A DNA stretch of 64,000 bases, taken from the NCBI RefSeq assembly GCF_026735165.1, contig NZ_JAPQES010000001.1, positions 1,116,001-1,180,000 of the forward strand, given 5' to 3'. Under the pieces are notes generated by a model. The model did not search any database, was not told where the DNA came from, and saw only the letters and a list, made by a program, of their open reading frames with translations. Positions 63,042-64,000 of the stretch are shown piece after piece. How positions within the stretch are numbered: the first letter of the stretch is position 1; each line of letters starts with the position of its first letter. The position numbers were made by a program, and so were the translations under genes. The stretch comes from Clostridium ganghwense (GTDB lineage: Bacteria > Bacillota > Clostridia > Clostridiales > Clostridiaceae).

Positions 63042-64000
63042 ATGAAGATAAGACTTTGCCATTCTAAATTTTTATCGCTTTTTATGATTTTTTCCTTAAC
63101 CTTCACTTTACTATCTTTCACTCCATCAAGTGTAAAAGCAGAAAGTGAAAATCACCTATCTCAAGTAGATATACCTAAAATCCAATTTGTTACCCTAGAA
63201 CATAGTCCTTTTATATCTGGACACAGTAATTCTATTTATATTTCATCCAAAGATTACAGCAATAATGTGCAATATCAATTATTCTATGCCCGTGCAGATA
63301 AAACAAATGATAGTTGGAAATTAATTAATCCTTCTTCCAACGGAGGATGGTCTGAGGCAACAAACCCTACTATCCCTAAATTAATTTCAATATCAAATTT
63401 GAAATTGAAAACAGGTAGATATAAAATAGCTATTAGAGTAAAACGTGTGAACTTAAAAGATTCTAATGAATATAAATACAAAAATCCATATGGTAACTAT
63501 GATGATCATTATATTTACAATATAAATGTTTTATCAAAATCTAATGAAAATCTAAGTGGAAGTATGATAATAAATAAATTGGAATTTAATCAAGGTGAAC
63601 ATATAATAGTTGGTGGTATTAATAATAATAGTAAAAATTTATATAAAGTTCACCTTTACAATCCCGATAAAGGCGAATGGATAAGTCCATCAAAACCATA
63701 TTCACGTATAGTTAATTGCAATACAAGCAATATTCCTGCTGGAACTTATTTATTAGATCTTTGGTGTAAAGGCGACCACTCAAAAAATAAATATGACGGT
63801 GTTAAATTTACAGTAATTACAATAAAAGAATGGACTAAAGAACAAACTAAGAATGATAATAAAGTAGAAAGAACTCAAAGTAAGCTTCAAACTGACTTAT
63901 ATAATTATTTACGTTATGACGGTAACAGACAAACTGTAAATAAACGTGCTTTAGGTCTTAATAATGGAAGTGCATATAATGACTGTGTATATTTCACTAG
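63042..64000 (+). CDS. Secreted protein with triple-tyrosine-type repeats, partial
   Basis: The reading frame is open at the right window edge; 319 codons are seen. AAAGGAG precedes ATG 63042. A signal peptide (LSLFMIFSLTFTLLSFTPSSVKA) is followed by two beta-rich modules, about 45-160 (YQLFYARADKTNDSWKLINP, GRYKIAIRVKR) and 170-260 (LYKVHLYNPDKGEWISPSKP, GTYLLDLWCKG). These resemble Y_Y_Y-type modules in clostridial surface enzymes. The end reaches NNGSAYNDCVYFT, which could begin a CHAP or NlpC-type catalytic domain. A wall-acting or adhesive role is inferred. Confidence 0.7.
   Translation, partial: MKIRLCHSKFLSLFMIFSLTFTLLSFTPSSVKAESENHLSQVDIPKIQFVTLEHSPFISGHSNSIYISSKDYSNNVQYQLFYARADKTNDSWKLINPSSNGGWSEATNPTIPKLISISNLKLKTGRYKIAIRVKRVNLKDSNEYKYKNPYGNYDDHYIYNINVLSKSNENLSGSMIINKLEFNQGEHIIVGGINNNSKNLYKVHLYNPDKGEWISPSKPYSRIVNCNTSNIPAGTYLLDLWCKGDHSKNKYDGVKFTVITIKEWTKEQTKNDNKVERTQSKLQTDLYNYLRYDGNRQTVNKRALGLNNGSAYNDCVYFT

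Noticed and set aside
1..64000. CRISPR array, insertion sequence, prophage or tRNA
   Set aside because: No regularly spaced repeats, transposase motifs, phage genes or cloverleaf sequences were seen in reading the window; a dedicated scan was not possible.

Overview
The window is AT-rich, strictly anaerobic, spore-former DNA and looks like chromosome of a Clostridium sensu stricto species. The grounds are low GC, a class III (oxygen-sensitive) ribonucleotide reductase, a SleC/Csp spore-cortex germination locus, 2-hydroxyacyl-CoA dehydratase-type proteins, strong GGAGG ribosome sites and many hairpin-plus-T-run terminators. I cannot name the species from sequence alone. No tRNA, rRNA, CRISPR array, insertion-sequence transposase or prophage is visible; the mobile signals are small non-coding repeats.

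Region 1 (1-9.2 kb): the start of aroF (DAHP synthase, cut by the left edge) is preceded by a sigma-A-type promoter, a 49-codon leader peptide packed with Phe/Tyr/Trp and an intrinsic terminator, which reads as a leader-peptide attenuator. Then come a Gly/Tyr/Cys-rich small protein, an OpuC-type compatible-solute ABC transporter, two tandem BusR-like regulators (GntR plus RCK_C) and an overlapping three-gene operon of CoA-dehydratase-like proteins. Region 2 (9.2-22.8 kb): a chemoreceptor, two DMT transporters, a membrane ferredoxin behind a CsoR-type operator, a DUF488 gene paired with a large SF1 helicase-nuclease, a CcpA-like LacI regulator, a CPA2 antiporter with a folded leader RNA, and a DUF421/DUF4363 pair. 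Region 3 (22.8-36 kb): ileS with a complete T-box and consensus promoter, a MazF-like protein, a CPBP protease, a three-domain amidase with two decayed domains, an MBL-fold hydrolase, nrdDG with an NrdR-box-like site, and a ferritin-like protein.

Region 4 (36-48 kb): sleC and a double-subtilisin Csp protein (cortex lysis at germination); an HD-GYP sensor with an orphan amino-acid-type binding protein; an XRE regulator with a dead S24-like domain; a cyclophilin; a 325-bp inverted-repeat element containing a terminator; and murI with an unusual hairpin between its ribosome site and start. Region 5 (48-64 kb): a large glutamine synthetase, a zinc-ribbon protein, pyruvate carboxylase, a YesMN-type two-component system, MgtC-like protein, an Fbp/Afu-type ABC transporter, and the start of a secreted protein cut by the right edge.

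Candidates for something undescribed are the aromatic leader attenuator, the DUF488/helicase-nuclease pair, the antiporter leader RNA, the 325-bp element, the paired ~200-bp repeats, and the HD-GYP/binding-protein pair. None can be confirmed without searches.
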